Source: Cordilura impudica
Lineage: Eukaryota > Arthropoda > Insecta > Diptera > Scathophagidae
Length of the DNA stretch: 64,000 nt
Assembly (NCBI GenBank): GCA_963682025.1
Contig: OY821517.1
Coordinates: forward strand, 92,501,946 to 92,565,945
Direction: 5' to 3'
Shown here: piece by piece, positions 47,883-59,305 of the stretch
How the letters are laid out: every line of letters begins with the position of its first letter
How positions within the stretch are numbered: position 1 is the first letter of the stretch
The notes under the pieces: model-generated
Database searches by the model: none
Seen by the model: only the letters and a program-made list of their open reading frames with translations
Told to the model about the DNA's origin: nothing
Translations under genes and position numbers: made by a program

Positions 47883-49250
47883 TTGTGGGCAGCCTTTTGC
47901 AATTGTGAAAATGACAAAAAAAAAGACATTGAAAGAATATTGAACTTCGATTGGGATATCTCTAGTGAGGGCAGTGGAGATGAGGTGGATGACATTTCTG
48001 CATTGCTGGATAGGAATTTTGAAGGGATCGTGGAAGGAGGAGAAATAATAGAGAGCGGTCTTCTTGACAATATAATTGCGGAAGAATGCGTGAAAGAATC
48101 TAGTTATGTTGTTGACACTTGCTTTGAAAAATTTATCCAAAGACACTCAAATGGAGATCAAGACCATTTGAAGCCCCAGATACTGTTTTTGAAAGAAGAT
48201 AACGTCTTGAGTGTTAATGAAGTTCTAACGCCACCTGAATATTTCTACAAGGTTTTTGGTACTGAAGCTTTTGCCAACTGATTTGAACGGACTTCAGGAT
48301 CTCGGCATTGAGATCAAATGTTCGAATGAGGAAATAAGACGTTATATTGGTGGTTTGTTATACTCAATCCGCGCCACCGCTTTGAAAAAATTAAGCAATT
48401 CTTACATTTTAATGACAACAGCACACAACCTAAAAAGGGAGATTTAAAACATGACAAGCTGTACAAGATACGCCCTTTACTAAATATCCTCAAAGAAAAC
48501 TTCAATAAACTACCTCAGGCAGAGCACCAAAGTATTAGTGAGCAGATAATCGCATTCAAAGGTATATATCAATATAAATTTGTATTTTAATAAATTCATA
48601 CTCTTACTTTTTTATTTACTTTTATTTTATAGGTCGGTCAACTTACAAACAATATAACACAGCCAAACCACACAAATGGGGTTTGAAAATGCTTACTCGT
48701 GCTGAAATTTCTGGAATGGTGTATGATTTTACATTGTATGTTGGCGAAGGCACCTGCCCGTCATATGGATTGGGACTATCTACGGATGTAGTCTGGCACA
48801 GAATCTTCTCAAACACAAGAACTATAAACTTTATTTCGAAAGAAATGGACACTTTTGCAACAGAAACTACAAATAAAAACTGGATAAGTAATTGCCAATT
48901 GATTTCAGATGCTGAACTCAAAAAGAGGGGAAGAGGATCTTATGACGTGAGATGTACCAATTACAACCTAGTATGTCTAAAGTAGTTTGACTAGCATCTT
49001 CTTATATAGATCATCAACCTGTTGACTTTTGCAAGCGTTGGAGCATAAAGAAAAAGCTTATATTGATTTTCCAAGGCCTGCGATTGTATTTGGTAAAAGA
49101 GGGCGTTGCAGATTTTGCAAGATAGGAACTTCAATGTCCAAATGTCTCAAGTGTAAGGTCCATCTATCCAATAATAAAATCTTTTTTTTGTCCTATCACA
49201 TATAATTTTTCTAAATAATTAATTAAACTTTATACAGATCTCATTACAAA
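47883..49250 (+). pseudogene. piggyBac-like transposase pseudogene with intron
   Basis: An acidic N-terminus (ILNFDWDISSEGSGDEVDD...) is followed by PPEYFYKVFG and, after frame breaks, LQDLGIEIKCSNEEIRRYIG. Then comes NPRHRFEKIKQFLHFNDNST, KLYKIRPLLNILKENFNKLP, SISEQIIAFK|GRSTYKQYNTAKPHKWGL, SGMVYDFTLYVGEG, ISNCQLISDAELKKRGRGSY and finally a C-terminal Cys-rich segment RGRCRFCKIGTSMSKCLKCK. A 71-nt GT-AG intron (48562-48632) falls exactly between AFK-G and GRS. The block SISEQ is SxDEQ in relatives, where D is the first catalytic Asp, so that residue is Ser here. Internal deletion before NPRHRF and frameshifts also mark it as dead. The start is unclear: an A-run near 47917 may have shifted an ATG out of frame. 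Confidence 0.82.
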
Positions 49251-49542
49251 AAAAAAATTATATATCACTATTGCCCAACATTGCTTACAAGCAACTTCCT
49301 CTACCGACCAAACGAATGTGCGTGGCGAATAGAAATTTTAGCCAGACATTACTTGAATGACAACAACATGGGTAAAACTAAAAAAAAATTTCGAGTTACA
49401 GGGAAAAAGTTTGGGTCTAAAGAGTTAAAGAACAAAGGGAACGCTTAAAACTTAAACCAGATACTAGTCGTTACACTTATATATGGCCAATGCTGCCAGC
49501 TTTTTGAATTCAGTTTGAGTGTAATTATCAGAGTTCAAAAAA

Positions 49543-50231
49543 AACAAGTAAGAATATTATAGTCGGTCTAGACCGACTATATGATACCCTATACCATGCG
49601 TTTAGAGACCCTATCTCATAGGCCCAACTAACTGGATATAGAAATTAAGCATAAACCAAATTTGAGTGGGATTTTTATTAATTTTTTTGGCTGCAGATAT
49701 GAAAAAGCTCATATCGGATGCTATATCTATATGGGGACTAGGCCCAAAAGTAGACCGATCTTGACTATGTTTGGTGAAGTCTCTTGCATTTTGCAAAAAT
49801 ATATACAAACAAAATTTGAGAAGAATCAGTGCAATATTTTTGTTTTTTGATAGATTTAAGTGAAGATCGGGAAGCAGCTCTATATGGGGCCTTTGACTAA
49901 GAGTTGTCCCAAAGGGATCATTTTTGGACTACTCATTAGTGGATGTAATATACGCATACAAACCCAATTTGAGTAAGATCTACATGACAATTTGGATCTT
50001 ATGTCAATTTATGTCGATTTCATAGGGATCATTTGTATTGGGGCTAGGTCTGAACATGGATCGATTCTCACCAATTTCAATAGCGTTTATCCTATGTTCA
50101 TCCGATAAAAGCTTATACACCAAATTTCATCAAAATATATTCATATTTGCGACCTGTAGTTTGATTACAAAGTTTACATGGACACACAGACGGACGGACG
50201 GACATCGTTAAATCAAATCAGTTAGTGATCC
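49543..50231 (-). mobile_element. HINE copy j, 5'-truncated
   Basis: Starts AACAAGTAAGAATATTATAG with the GTCGGTCTAGACCGAC palindrome and stops abruptly after GACGGACGGACATCGTTAAA and CAGTTAGTGATCC. The last 110 bp or so (its own 5' end) are missing and replaced by the repeat at 50232. Confidence 0.8.
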
Positions 50232-50376
50232 TGTATTCACGTATTTTTGGTTTCGAATACACATAAACAACACAGATTCGAATGTAGCTTTATTTTAAGT
50301 TCGTGTTCTTGCACGTGTACTGCTAAAAAAAAACAGAATATGTTCTTGAACGCGTAGATCTAAAAATTAAAATGTT
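50232..50376 (+). repeat. Repeat pair with 57594-57733 (inverted)
   Basis: TTCACGTATTTTTGGTTTCG, GAATGTAGCTT, TTCGTGTTCTTGCACGTGTA and TTCTTGAACGCGTA recur in inverse order at 57594-57733. The boundary coincides with the point where HINE copy j is cut off. Family unknown. Confidence 0.65.
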
Positions 50377-52379
50377 ATCCACTCGCGATCGGAAAGATCT
50401 GATACACCCCTATAAAAACGACAACAATTGTTTCAACCAAATTTATTAAAAAAATCTAAAATAATTCATTAATAAAATAATAATAACGATAATAATAGAA
50501 ATAAAAGAAAAAATAAAACTTAAACCAGATACCTTTATTATTTTTTAGTGTTATTTCAAATGTTAAAAATACATAATTTTCTGCACTTTGGTTAATACAT
50601 ATTTCTATTTCTGTATAATTGCTGTTGGAAACAAAACTGTTTTTTAAAGTATTTTTGTTTATTTTATTAAGTACTTCAAAACTAGTAGTTTTGACAATAA
50701 GATATTTTTTCAATTGAATTCTGAAAACAAAAGTTTTGATATTTTGAACAATATTTTTAACACTATTAAGTTCAAAGTTTTTATGTATTCTTTAAAGTTA
50801 AATTTAACAAGTAAAGTTATGGAAGATAAATTAAACAAGCATATATGTATTTCCAACAATTGCATTCTTAGAATGACAAGATCCTTTATTAATTAATTTA
50901 AGTTTCCAAGAATACTAATTTAGGGCTATAAAATTTTAGCTTGAAATTTTTATGCTATTAAAAAATACTTATTAAACCAGAAATAATTATTGTGAAGAGA
51001 ATAATATTCATGACATTAAGTGTAATTAATAAAAAAAATATATTGCAATTTTTATTTTAAATAAAGTCTCTATTATTGCAAAAATATTTTTCTACGTAAT
51101 TTTTATTTTTTCAACTTTCCCATATGACATTATCATGTTTGTACAAGTCTGTGTTAATTGTTGATAAATTTTCTCGAATTCATATTAAGTGTTGTATATA
51201 TATATATATATATATGTGTATAATTGCTATAAACCCTCATCTTCTCCACGCAACACTCATACAAAACTAATTCAAATGTTCGTCCTCTTTTACCGTCATA
51301 CCACACAGCCAACCAGAAGTATGTATGATATATATTTTTTTCTTTTTTCTTTTTTCTTTTTTCTTTTTTGTTATTTCCACCTATTGACTGAAGGCATTAA
51401 CATCTTTGATAAGACGATGTACAATATACACATCTTTGCTTCTTTCCTTCAATATATATATACATAGATTTTTTTTATCTGTGCAGCAAAGGACATCAAG
51501 AGCATTAACTTCAAGTACAATACACTAAATGAGTCTCTAGTGTTCAAAAAGATCTTTAAAAAATAATTGAAGTATATGAGTGAATTGCTTGTTCCAATTT
51601 ACACGTACCACCATTCATTCGTTCGTTCATTCAGCCCCACCTCTTCCTGCTCGACTAACATTAACTAGAAACAGGCAGTTTGCAAGTAGGACCTCTGCTC
51701 ATTTTCTAGAAATGATTTCATCGTCTTTTATTATTTGCTTAATTTCTTTTTTATGAAATCAACTAAAAAAAAATGAAGGGGAATTACAGAAGGCGAACGA
51801 TGCGAAGGCCTACTTACATCATCAACCAGTGTAAACATTGGTTCATTACATGGGCTTAATTTTGTTTGTAGTTCTGATGATCAATAAAAGAAAATAAGAA
51901 AAGATTTTATAATTATTCTCAATGAATATAAGTATGTACAATATGTAAGAAATATGAAGTATGCTCATATACTTATGTTTATTCAATATTCTGCAAGATT
52001 TTTTAAATGCAAAAAAAAATTAATTTAATCATCCAGCTGAATACACTTTACCCAATATATCTTCAATTTTTTGTTCCCTTCCAAATAATAGGACTTTTCA
52101 AGGTCCTCAAAATCTCTTTCAATCTAGCCATTTCTTTAGGTTTGGTAATAGAAAATAGTTTCTGGGAATTAATTCCGGAAAATATGGTGACAACCCAATC
52201 CATAGAATTTTGATAACAATTACCTTCTGTATTTGGTTTGTACAGTGATATAGACCTAGAATGTATATTAAACTTTAATAATTTTTGTTTTGTAATTGGT
52301 TTCTGCTTTTATTCTGTACTTTCGAATATTCCTTTCTTATGTATAAAAGGGGTATTTTATATTAATATTATGAAGAGAT
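50377..52379. other. No gene recognised; microsatellites only
   Basis: A TA-run at about 51196-51217 and a (CTTTTTT)4-5 run at about 51334-51369. Short frames are low-complexity. A 68-codon frame at 52007-52213 is not recognised. Confidence 0.4.
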
Positions 52380-52650
52380 AAAGGTTTCATGCATGTAGGA
52401 GGTAATCCACGCAGCTACTTATCCGATTTTTGAAACTCGTTTACCAGTATTTCGAATGGAGCTTCAGAGTGAACATAGGCTTTATTCTTGATATACAAAG
52501 TGGGCGTGGAACCTTCCATGTGGAGGGAATTTTCAATATCAAATATCTGTAGTAAAAGATGGCCCTGATTGAAATGTGCGATATGGAACAAGTGGGCGTG
52601 GCTCCTTCCATGCAAAGTATATATCTATCATGATATATCTGTTATATATG
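52380..52650. repeat. Degenerate repeat with AAGTGGGCGTGG motifs
   Basis: Two spaced occurrences of AGTGGGCGTGG followed by a TCCATG-type block (about 52498 and 52591), plus CAAATATCTGTAGTA. Related degenerate units (GTTGGAGTGGCACCTC, AAAGTCAAATATCTG, GTGAACGTGGCGCTTCC) occur at about 53880-54260. Confidence 0.45.
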
Positions 52651-52990
52651 TAACCCAGTTAGCGCCGGAATATTTTTTTTTTATATAATTTAATTTTTCT
52701 TTCGAAACTTACATATTCATGGGTTTCCAAACATTGCTTATTATTAAACTTTTTTTCTTAAACCTATAGTTTTCCCAGAAATGCTTTGTTATTTTTCTTT
52801 TACTAAGATGTTACTCTAAACAAAAAATTAAATAATTAGTTGGATGTAAATGATTTACATACATGTTTTTTTTTTTCATTGCACACTATAAAAAAAATCA
52901 CATTTCGCAAAGCATATAAAATACGTGGAACTGTTTTCATCAACTGACCCTTTTGAACTGGCTGCGGAGCTAGGTGCATAACAAAGCAAA

Positions 52991-53820
52991 AACAAGTAAG
53001 AAAATTATAGTCGGTCTAGACCGACTATACGATACCCTATACCATGCGTTTAGAAACCCTATCTCTTAGGCCCAACTAACTGGACATAGAAAATAAGCAA
53101 AAACCAAATTTGAGTGGGATTTTTATTAATTTTTTTAGCTGCAGATATGAAAAAGTTCATATCGGATGCTATATCTATATAAGGACTAGGTCCAAAAATG
53201 GACCGATCCTGATCATGTTGGGTAAAGTCTCTTGTATTTTGCAAAAATATATACAAACAAAATTTGAGAAGAATCAGTGCAATATTTTTGTTGTTTAATA
53301 GATTTAAGTGAAGATCGGGAAGCAGCTCTATATGGGGTCAAATGGATCGTTTTTGGACTACTCATTAATGGATGTAATGAATGCATACAAACCCAATTTG
53401 AGTAAGATCTATATGACAATTTGGATCTTATGGCAATTTATGTCGATTTCATATGGGTAATTTGTATGGGGGCTAGGTCTGAACATGGACCGATTCTCAC
53501 CAATTTCAACAGCGTTCATCCCATGACCGATAAATGATCAAATACCAAATTTCATGGAAATATATTCATATTAGCCACCTGCAGTTTGACTACAAGGTAT
53601 ACATGGACACACAGACGGACGGACGGGCGGAAGAACGGACGGACGGACGGACGGACGGACGGACGGACGGACGGACGGACGGACATTGTTAAATCAACTC
53701 AGAAAGTGATTCTGATTCGATCGGTATAATTAAAGAAGGATCTAGGTCAAATATTTTTGGTTGTTACAAACAGCAGCACAAAGTCATTATACCCAAACCA
53801 CATAGTGGTATAGGGTATAA
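52991..53820 (-). mobile_element. HINE copy k, with expanded ACGG microsatellite
   Basis: Complete minus copy, 830 bp, longer than the others because the GACGG tract at about 53612-53684 has grown. An uninterrupted (ACGG)12 run lies at 53635-53684. All hairpins are present. Confidence 0.86.
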
Positions 53821-53869
53821 CAATAATAAAATAAACAAATGCAGATGCATAACGGCGCTTCACTTTAAT

Positions 53870-54590
53870 TTGTCAGATGTTCTTTTAGAAGGATTAATGT
53901 GAGTTTTCATGCAAAGTGGACGGCAGTGTATAAAGTCAAATATCTAGACCTACAGTGCAAAGTCAAATATCTGTAGCCTTAAGAAAATTGGAGGCTTTAT
54001 ACTTTGTGTGAGTAGTCGATTCAAAAATGTTCATGATCAACCAAGTTGGAGTGGCACCTCACATATAAAGTAAATATTTACTGCAGTATCATACATCTGG
54101 ATTACTACGAGACTTTGGCTCGCTTAGTAAGCTATTAACGTCAACTGTTAAGCTAAATATGGGCAGAATCAAACGAGTGAACGTGGCGCTTCCAATACAA
54201 TGTTAAATACCTGGTTTTCTGTGATACAGAGAACCTTGAAACTTTTAGCGAGTTCGTAAGTTATAAAAGTGTGTAAGTGTGATAAAAGTGGTTGTGACCA
54301 AGTTGGACTATACTCGGAATATGTATCATTAGTCATTTATGTAATTAGTCAAACTAAAAGTAGAAAATCTCCGACCAATGGATTGAACAGTGTCAAAATT
54401 GAGCATTAACCCCGTAAAGCACCAATTTTTATTTTGGATGAACAATTCAACATAGACTATTATTGGGTCAAAGAACTCGTATTTGAAGTCCCAAATTTGA
54501 TATTTTACTTCCCTTTCATTTTATGTGTCAATATACTGAACGCGCCTTGAGGCGCTTCTCCCCAAATCGTAATAAATATATTTTTATACC
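53870..54590. repeat. Degenerate repeat units related to 52380-52650, then unassigned sequence
   Basis: AAGTCAAATATCTG-type blocks at about 53932 and 53965, GTTGGAGTGGCACCTCACAT at about 54044 and GTGAACGTGGCGCTTCCAAT at about 54177 suggest three to four decayed units of about 130 bp. From 54270 onward nothing is recognised. Confidence 0.4.
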
Positions 54591-55380
54591 TTATACCACT
54601 ATGTGGTTTGGGTATAATGACTTTGTGCTGCTGTTTGTAACTACCAAAAATATTTGACCTAGACCCATCTTTAATTATACCGATCGAATCAGAATCACTA
54701 TCTGATTCGATTTAACGATGTCCGTCCGTCCGTCCGTCTGTGTGTCCATGTAGAGCTTGTAATCAAACTGCAGGTCGAAAATATGAATATATTCTGATGA
54801 AATTTGGTATATAAGCTTCTATCGGCCATAGGATGAACGCTATTGAAATTGGTGAGAATCGGTCCATGTTCAGACCTAGCCCCCATACAAATGACCCCTA
54901 TGAAATCGACTTTAATTGCCATAAGATCCAAATTATCATATGAATATTAGTCAAATTGGGTTTGTATGTGTTTATTACATCCACTAATCAGTAGTCCAAA
55001 AATGATCCCTATGGGACAAAACTTAGTCATAGGCCCCATATAGAGCTGCTTCCCGATCTTCACTTAAATCTATCAAAAAACAAAAATATTACACTGATTC
55101 TTCTCAAATTTTGTTTGTATATATTTTTGCAAAATACAAGAGACCTTACCAAACATGGTCCGGATCGATCCATTTTTGGGCCTAGTCCCCTTATAGATAT
55201 AACATCCGATATGAACTTTTTCATATCTGCAGACAAAAAATTTTATAAAAATCCCACTCAAATTTGGTTTATGCTTATTTTTTATGTCCAGTTAGTTGGG
55301 CCTATAGGGGAGGGCCTCTACATGCATGGTATAGGGTATCCTATAGTCGGTCTAGACCGACTATAATTTTCTTACTTGTT
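54591..55380 (+). mobile_element. HINE copy l
   Basis: Complete plus copy from TATACCTTATACCACTATGT to CTATAATTTTCTTACTTGTT. Followed within about 15 bp by copy m in the same direction. Confidence 0.87.
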
Positions 55381-55390
55381 AATTTTTAAT

Positions 55391-56147
55391 CATTATACCA
55401 TATACCACTATGTGGTTTGGGTATAATGACTTTGTGCTGCTATTTGTAACAACCAAAAATATTTGACCTACACCCATCTCTAATTATACCGCTCGAATCA
55501 GAATCAGAATCACTTTCTTATTCAATTTAACGATGTCCGTCCGTCCGTCTGTGTGTCCATGTAAAGCTTGTAATCAAACTGCAGATCGCAAATATGAATA
55601 TATTTTGATGAAATTTGGTATATGATCTTTTATCGGCCATGGGATGAACGCTATTGAAATTGGTGAGAATCGGTCTATGTTCAGACCTAGCCCCTATACA
55701 AATGACCCATATGAAATCAACATATATTGCCATAAGATGCAAATTATCATACAAATCTTAGTCAAATTGGGTTTGTATGTATATTTTACATCCATTAATC
55801 AGTAGTCCAAAAACGATCCCTATTGCACAACTCTTAGTCATAGGCCCCATATAAGCTGCTTTCCGATCTTCACTTAAATCTATCAAAAACAAAAATATTG
55901 CACTGATTCTTCTCAAATTTTGTTTGTATACATTTTTGCAAAATACAAGAGATTTTACCAAACATGGGCAGGATCGGTCCATTTCTGGGCCTAGTCCTCA
56001 TATAGATATAGCATCCAATATGAACTTTTTCATATCTGCAGCCGAAAAAATTAATAAAAAATTAATAATGAGAGATAGAGTCTCTAAACGCATGGTATAG
56101 GGTATCGTATAGTCGGTCTAGACCGACTATAATTTTCTTACTTGTTT
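55391..56147 (+). mobile_element. HINE copy m, in tandem with copy l
   Basis: Plus copy, about 757 bp, short of about 40 bp near 56060. Shares both terminal structures. The two copies are separated by a short AT spacer (AATTTTTAATCA). Confidence 0.85.
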
Positions 56148-56399
56148 TTTTATTATTTATTTAAATAAGGTCCATTATTTCCGCTTTAAACAAAAAACAA
56201 GGATAATTCAAATAGTTAATGCTCTAAAGATATTATTAAAAAATCCATAAAAGAATATTTTGTACAAAAAAGTATGAAATACTAAGTCTTTCAGTGGTGA
56301 AAATCAAAAAAAAAGAGAATTTTGTTGTTCAGTTGCATAGATGTAACTTGACTTTTTGCATTTTGCATAACTTTTTTCGAGCTCAGTTCAGAAAAACAC

Positions 56400-56930
56400 A
56401 CCAGTGACCACTTTCATCATAACGCAATTCTTCAGTGGGCGTATACTGCCTCCTCTACCTCTTCTGTGGTGCTGCTTGTGAATCTGATGGTCACCCAAAT
56501 TTGCGCCCCTATTGCGCAGTCTGAGCTATACATAGCGATACAACCACCTCTGTTCGAAAATGAGGCAAGGAACCTTTCTCGGCATCCTTATGGATTGATA
56601 TAAAATATATGCATTCAAAATTGCAAAATCAAGCAAATTAAGTCAACCCCACCTATATGACAATTGTACTCATGGATTATAGTAGGACACTCGATTTCAA
56701 ATTTTTTTTTTTGCATTTCGATCCCAAGGACATATTTTAGCCGATTGAGTATTGTTGTTTTGAAAAAGGAAAGGCTTTACTCCAACATAGGCATTCGAAC
56801 ATTTTTCGTATCACACCACAAAACATTGTCTCCTTTGACAGCATAAGCCGATCCCACATATTCTTCCGAATATCCCCGCTCAACCCTTCGTGCTGATAGA
56901 ATGTTATTCATTTTTTTATTTATTAGGTCA
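56400..56930 (-). pseudogene. piggyBac-like transposase C-terminal fragment, second copy
   Basis: Read leftwards from about 56910: RRVERGYSEEYVGS, DNVLWCDTKNVRMP, a stop, ILNRLKYV, then in overlapping frames KKKFEIECPTIIHEYNCHIG and GVDL, followed by decayed sequence with HKQHHRRGRGG. CPxxIxEYNxHMGGVDL is the hallmark block after the last catalytic Asp of piggyBac transposases. Several stops and frameshifts. It is not simply another copy of the 47883 gene region, since the two fragments cover mostly different parts of the protein. Confidence 0.72.
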
Positions 56931-56984
56931 ATGGAATAAATCCCAACAGACCTGTATAAATCATATAATTAGATATGTATATAT

Positions 56985-57600
56985 TAGGCGAGTCCATTTG
57001 TAGGGATCAAAATAAGAAACTTTGCCAAGGAACCATATCTCTAAAACGAATTCGGATGTCCCGACTTTTGACCTGTCTGTCTGTCTGTCTGCCATGGGGC
57101 AACCACATTCTCCCTCATGAAATTGATCTGAATCTTGGCCCATAGTGTTGTTGTGACTACAGATTTATTTTGAAATGGTCACGCAGAGTCACGCATAGTC
57201 ACGGAGTGATCTAAAAGTTATTTACCCTCATCCTATCGATCTTTTTGAATAACATAACATAGTCAAGGCGTATGATTATTATTTATTAGCAGAGTAGAAG
57301 ATACGTATACGTATGAGTGTCAATTTTAATATTAAATTAAACATAGTCAGCCCAATTCAAAACAAAAAATGGTGATTGTTTAAAACTTTGTGTGGGGAAC
57401 CCCAGTAGGTTCCAGGGGATGTGCCACTGGCATGGGTGGGTCGGCCTTCCAAAGTTAGTGGGGGTCGATCATACATTTGGATTAGATTGGGGCACCCTAA
57501 ATGGGGTCAAAGTGAGACAGACAGACAGACACGTTAAAAGTCGGGACATCAGAATTCGGTTTCGAGGTATGGTTCCTCGGGCAAAGTTACGATAATGTTT
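56985..57600. repeat. Repeat with inverted halves and CTGT runs
   Basis: GATGTCCCGACTTTTGACCT then CTGTCTGTCTGTCTGTC at about 57056-57090 is matched in inverse at about 57512-57556 (GACAGACAGACAGAC, TTAAAAGTCGGGACATC). AAACTTTGCC/GAGGAACCAT blocks at about 57021 also recur inverted at about 57570-57594. The middle (57095-57230) carries GGGGCAACC and AGTCACGCA motifs shared with 6840-7140. Confidence 0.6.
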
Positions 57601-57733
57601 TAATTTTTAGATGTACGCGTTCAAGAATATGTTCTGTTTCTTAAGCAGTACACGTGCAAGAACACGAACTTAAAATGAAGCTACACTTGAATATGGGTGG
57701 TTTATGTGTATTCGAAACAAAAAAATACGTGAC
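57594..57733 (-). repeat. Partner of the 50232-50376 repeat
   Basis: TACGCGTTCAAGAATATGTT, CAGTACACGTGCAAGAACAC, TTATGTGTATTCGAAACAAA in inverse order relative to the other copy, about 80-90% alike by eye. Confidence 0.65.
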
Positions 57734-57761
57734 AAAAACATGATCGTGTACATAATGAAAT

Positions 57762-58105
57762 AAAACAAAACACAATCATGATTGTGTTCGGCACCGTATA
57801 AAATTTAGACACACACATAATTGATATCAAAACAAAAATATGTGTTTGTTGGCCTGAGCTATGTTTGTTTGCATATATGTACGAGATTTTTATTCATTGT
57901 GTGTTTTTTTCTGAACTCTGGATTATAATAATCTTAATCAATAATTTGTTTTTCGTTGAACACTGATGTAATTAAACATAATACCATTATTTTCTTAAAT
58001 TCGCATACATAACGAAATATTAAAATGAAATAAAGTCATGATTGTGTTCGGCACCGTACAAAATTTAGAAACATACATAATTAATATAAAAATAAAAATA
58101 TGTGT
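57762..58105 (+). repeat. Direct repeat pair of about 82 bp (57762-57848 and 58024-58105)
   Basis: Both copies hold TCATGATTGTGTTCGGCACC, GTAYAAAATTTAGA, ACATAATTGATAT-like and AAAATATGTGT. The spacing is about 262 bp. Each contains a short palindrome around ATCATGAT. No PBS, polypurine tract or gag-pol coding between them. Confidence 0.65.
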
Positions 58106-59305
58106 GTTCTGCTTTAGAACAGAACAGTGTGTGTGGATCAGCTAGAGCATAGTTGGTTCTAAAAGGTTTAACAAAGAGTGGAGGAAAATAAAAGTTATAT
58201 TGTTGGCGAGAAAGTCAAAACATATTTCACCATTAATTAGGTTGATCATAAATGTTACTTTTAGCATAGTCCTACGGCCTTTAAACAAAAGAGTCAAAGG
58301 TGTTGCCAAGGAAGTAGCACAATAATTGAGTATAGAACTAGGTACTCCATCAGGTCCATGAGTAAATGAAATTTTAAATTTCTTTAGGCTATTAACAAGT
58401 TCTGCCTTATCAGTTAGGGAAGGATATCGCCTGATTTGAGTTTAATGGATATGAATAGCTGCTGGAATAGTACTGAGCAACATAATATATACTAGCAGAA
58501 AAGTCTGCAAACATGTTACTTTTTATAGTATCACCATCAGATTCGATATCGTTCAATTTCATAAAATGCTTTAAGATCACGATTGAAATCTTCCTTCATT
58601 TTGTTTAGATAGTTTTTGTATAAATAATTGTTAAGAATATATTCGGAACGATAAACGGAGCATTTTTCAAAAAATACAAGAGAACCAAAAATTATATACT
58701 TTTTATAATATTTGTTCTTCAAATTTTTTAATCGTGACAGTTGTTTTGAGTTCCAAGGTGGTACAGTTTGTTTGTAGACAGAGCACTTTGGAATGGATTC
58801 ATCCATAAAATAGTACATTCTACTATAAAAGTCTCCACCATTAAATCAATAGAATTATGGCACAACAAATCATTCCAGTTAGTGTTAGAAATTAGACCAA
58901 TCACTTTGCTATGGTGTGTTTGTTTAAAACAAAAAACTTTATCTTTATTAATACGATTATTGGATTTACCAAAAGTAGGCTAATATCAACTATCTCATTT
59001 AATATTAAATCATCACAGTTATCAGATTTAATTGGAATAAAATCAAGAGCATCAGAAATTTTTCTATATTATAGATGTTAAATTAAAATCTCCAACAACA
59101 AAAATTAAATAATCAGGTTTAGCACGTTGAGCCAATGATTTGATGGCCTGAACGTGTTCAAGGTATATTTCTTCGGAGCTTTATTATTACACTGACAAAC
59201 TCAATATTTGGAGAAGGTTCAGATTAAAGAGATTCGGAAGCAAACACGCATGACACAGCAATCAAAACGCCACCACCATTACGATCATTTCTGTAATATC
59301 TATAT

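Noticed and set aside
53612..53684. Regular short repeats, considered as a CRISPR-like array
   Set aside because: Plain tetranucleotide microsatellite without spacers, in a eukaryotic element.
57762..58105. Direct repeats as LTRs of a retrotransposon
   Set aside because: Too short, no primer-binding site or polypurine tract, no gag/pol coding between them.
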